Assembly (NCBI GenBank): GCA_008081045.1
Contig: VMDC01000001.1
Span: 124,001 to 188,000, forward strand
From: Gammaproteobacteria bacterium
Lineage (GTDB): Bacteria > Pseudomonadota > Gammaproteobacteria > Pseudomonadales > Pseudohongiellaceae
Direction: 5' to 3'
Length of the DNA stretch: 64,000 bases
A program made the translations under genes and the position numbers. How positions within the stretch are numbered: position 1 is the stretch's first letter; each line of letters starts with the position of its first letter. The notes below the pieces were generated by a model, which worked only from the letters and a program-made list of their open reading frames with translations, ran no database searches and was not told the origin of the DNA. This document shows positions 63,167 to 64,000 of the stretch, in pieces.

Positions 63167-63727
63167 TTAAGCAAAGTTCAATCCCACGCCAAACAGTTGT
63201 CCATGAAACAGGGCCACCAGGGCGTACAAGAGCGATCCAAGCAGAATCGCGATTGCATCCCAAACAATATCCGGGGCGCGCGAGACAGGCCTCGCAGTTA
63301 CCCACATCGTAACAAACTTTAGCATGCTCCATATCGCGAAGCTGCCGAATAGCAGAATCGAAGCGAGATCGCCATTTGACCAGAGATGCGCAAGCCCCCA
63401 GATTCCGACCCCCAAAAGCATGGGATTGCGGGTTACTGCAGCGAGGTGAGAGAGAGGGATATTGCCGGCGGTCACCAGGATTATCCCCGGCAACATCAGA
63501 AAGTGACTGACCACACGCCACTCGAACGGTGGCTGCCAGACCATGAAAAAAGTGGCCTGGCTTTTGCCCAGCACAATCAGTCCGAGACCGATGGCAGTTG
63601 CCAGACTGAAGGTGCCTTTATAGGCAGCCTCTGAAGGCAGTTTGACAACCACGCGATCGCGTAATCCCGTCTCGCGCAGCAGGTGTGGGATAAAAAACAG
63701 CAGCAGGCCAACAACGAGAAGGGGCAT
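63167..63727 (-). CDS. NnrU-family membrane protein
   Basis: A 186-residue protein with about five helices and the NnrU family signatures RNPMLLGVGIWGLAHLWSNGDLASILLFG and FIPHLLRETG. NnrU proteins were found with nitric oxide metabolism in denitrifiers and also resemble methyltransferase-like/isoprenylcysteine-type membrane proteins. No denitrification genes are nearby, so a general membrane role is more likely here. Starts 7 bases after the molybdenum hydroxylase gene stop, suggesting one transcript. Confidence 0.88.
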   Translation of the reverse strand: MPLLVVGLLLFFIPHLLRETGLRDRVVVKLPSEAAYKGTFSLATAIGLGLIVLGKSQATFFMVWQPPFEWRVVSHFLMLPGIILVTAGNIPLSHLAAVTRNPMLLGVGIWGLAHLWSNGDLASILLFGSFAIWSMLKFVTMWVTARPVSRAPDIVWDAIAILLGSLLYALVALFHGQLFGVGLNFA

Positions 63728-63734
63728 GTGCCTG

Positions 63735-64000
63735 TTACGCTTTGGCCAGCGTGCTGTTCTGCCTGAAACTGTGCTTGCTGAGAGGAAGCTCCCTGATTCG
63801 CTGACCGGTCAGAATATAAATTGCATTCGTGACCGCCGCGGCGATCGGTGGCGTTGCGGGTTCACCCAGTCCACCGAGGCTGGCTCCTGACTCGATCAGA
63901 TGCACATCGATTTCCGGCGAAGTTGCCATTCGGACCATTTCATAATCAGGAAAGTTGTTCTGACTGACCCGACCCTCCTTTATCGTGATTTCGCCGTACA
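63735..64000 (-). CDS. Molybdopterin-binding aldehyde oxidase/xanthine dehydrogenase-type subunit (3' part)
   Basis: The gene runs off the right edge; its N-terminal part is missing. The last 87 codons, in the frame continuing from the window end, read YGEITIKEGRVSQNNFPDY then IDVHLIESGASLGGLGEPATPPIAAAVTNAIYILTGQRIR. The GEPATPPI block with the adjacent catalytic-Glu strand (GLGEP) matches the C-terminus of IorB/xanthine dehydrogenase molybdenum subunits. The small FeS subunit gene is expected upstream, outside the window. Possible role: oxidation of an N-heteroaromatic compound or aldehyde. Confidence 0.85.
   Translation of the reverse strand, partial: YGEITIKEGRVSQNNFPDYEMVRMATSPEIDVHLIESGASLGGLGEPATPPIAAAVTNAIYILTGQRIRELPLSKHSFRQNSTLAKA

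Noticed and set aside
1-64000. Prophage, IS elements, CRISPR, tRNA or rRNA genes
   Set aside because: No transposase, integrase, phage structural gene, direct-repeat array or recognisable RNA gene was seen while reading the sequence and ORF track.

Overview
This window looks like chromosomal DNA of a moderately GC-rich free-living gammaproteobacterium, probably from a marine or similar aquatic habitat. The lineage is an inference from gene content: malate synthase G, a PQQ alcohol dehydrogenase-like protein, pirin, an NnrU-family protein, S-formylglutathione hydrolase, and many exported hydrolases and beta-propellers. I see no rRNA, tRNA, IS element, prophage or CRISPR array. Coding density is high; most ORF-track entries are antisense or out-of-frame shadows.

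Layout. 0-8.2 kb: a DMT transporter, a large secreted alpha/beta hydrolase, an SRPBCC protein, a beta-helix lipoprotein with a small membrane-anchored partner, and a divergent pair of Tat-exported proteins (NHL propeller, dienelactone hydrolase). A structured, terminator-ended RNA candidate with no ORF lies at about 5.8-5.94 kb. 8.2-11.8 kb: a leftward operon of envelope proteins (PD40 propeller, a paralogue of the 5.1 kb protein, two unknown exported proteins). 12-18.7 kb: a rightward run with a metallo-beta-lactamase-fold enzyme, an esterase, GlcB, an NHL protein and an exported HpaI-type aldolase. 18.7-26 kb: two serine hydrolases, a quaternary-amine ABC importer whose permease is fused to its binding domain, and a metzincin protease. 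26-31 kb: a fused PyrD-PyrK dihydroorotate dehydrogenase and a malonate uptake/activation operon (madL-madM-matB-like), followed by about 0.8 kb of non-coding DNA holding a 30-nt perfect palindrome.

31-44.6 kb is mixed metabolism: M48 protease, pirin, an exported PqqB-like protein, MOSC/VOC/flavin-binding genes, a heme c-PQQ dehydrogenase, CHRD protein, tannase-family esterase, SRAP protein and formylglutathione hydrolase. 44.6-49.5 kb holds the most notable system: a tight operon encoding GtrA, DprE1-like, DprE2-like and HAD-UbiA proteins. These are the counterparts of the mycobacterial decaprenyl-phosphoryl-D-arabinose pathway, with an inositol-monophosphatase-family gene divergent beside it. 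It most likely makes a polyprenyl-phosphate-linked arabinofuranose donor for a surface glycan or glycoprotein.

49.5-64 kb: a three-domain thioredoxin-fold/cytochrome c/copper monooxygenase-like protein, several small housekeeping genes (DUF2200, RibD-like reductase, DTW-domain, YceI, PaaI), two RND/MMPL-type exporters flanking a redoxin (one with an in-frame tandem repeat), a cytochrome with an atypical CX3CH heme motif next to a ClpP paralogue, an NnrU protein and the 3' end of a molybdenum hydroxylase large-subunit gene running off the window. All functional statements come from reading motifs and family resemblance by eye; no database search was run.
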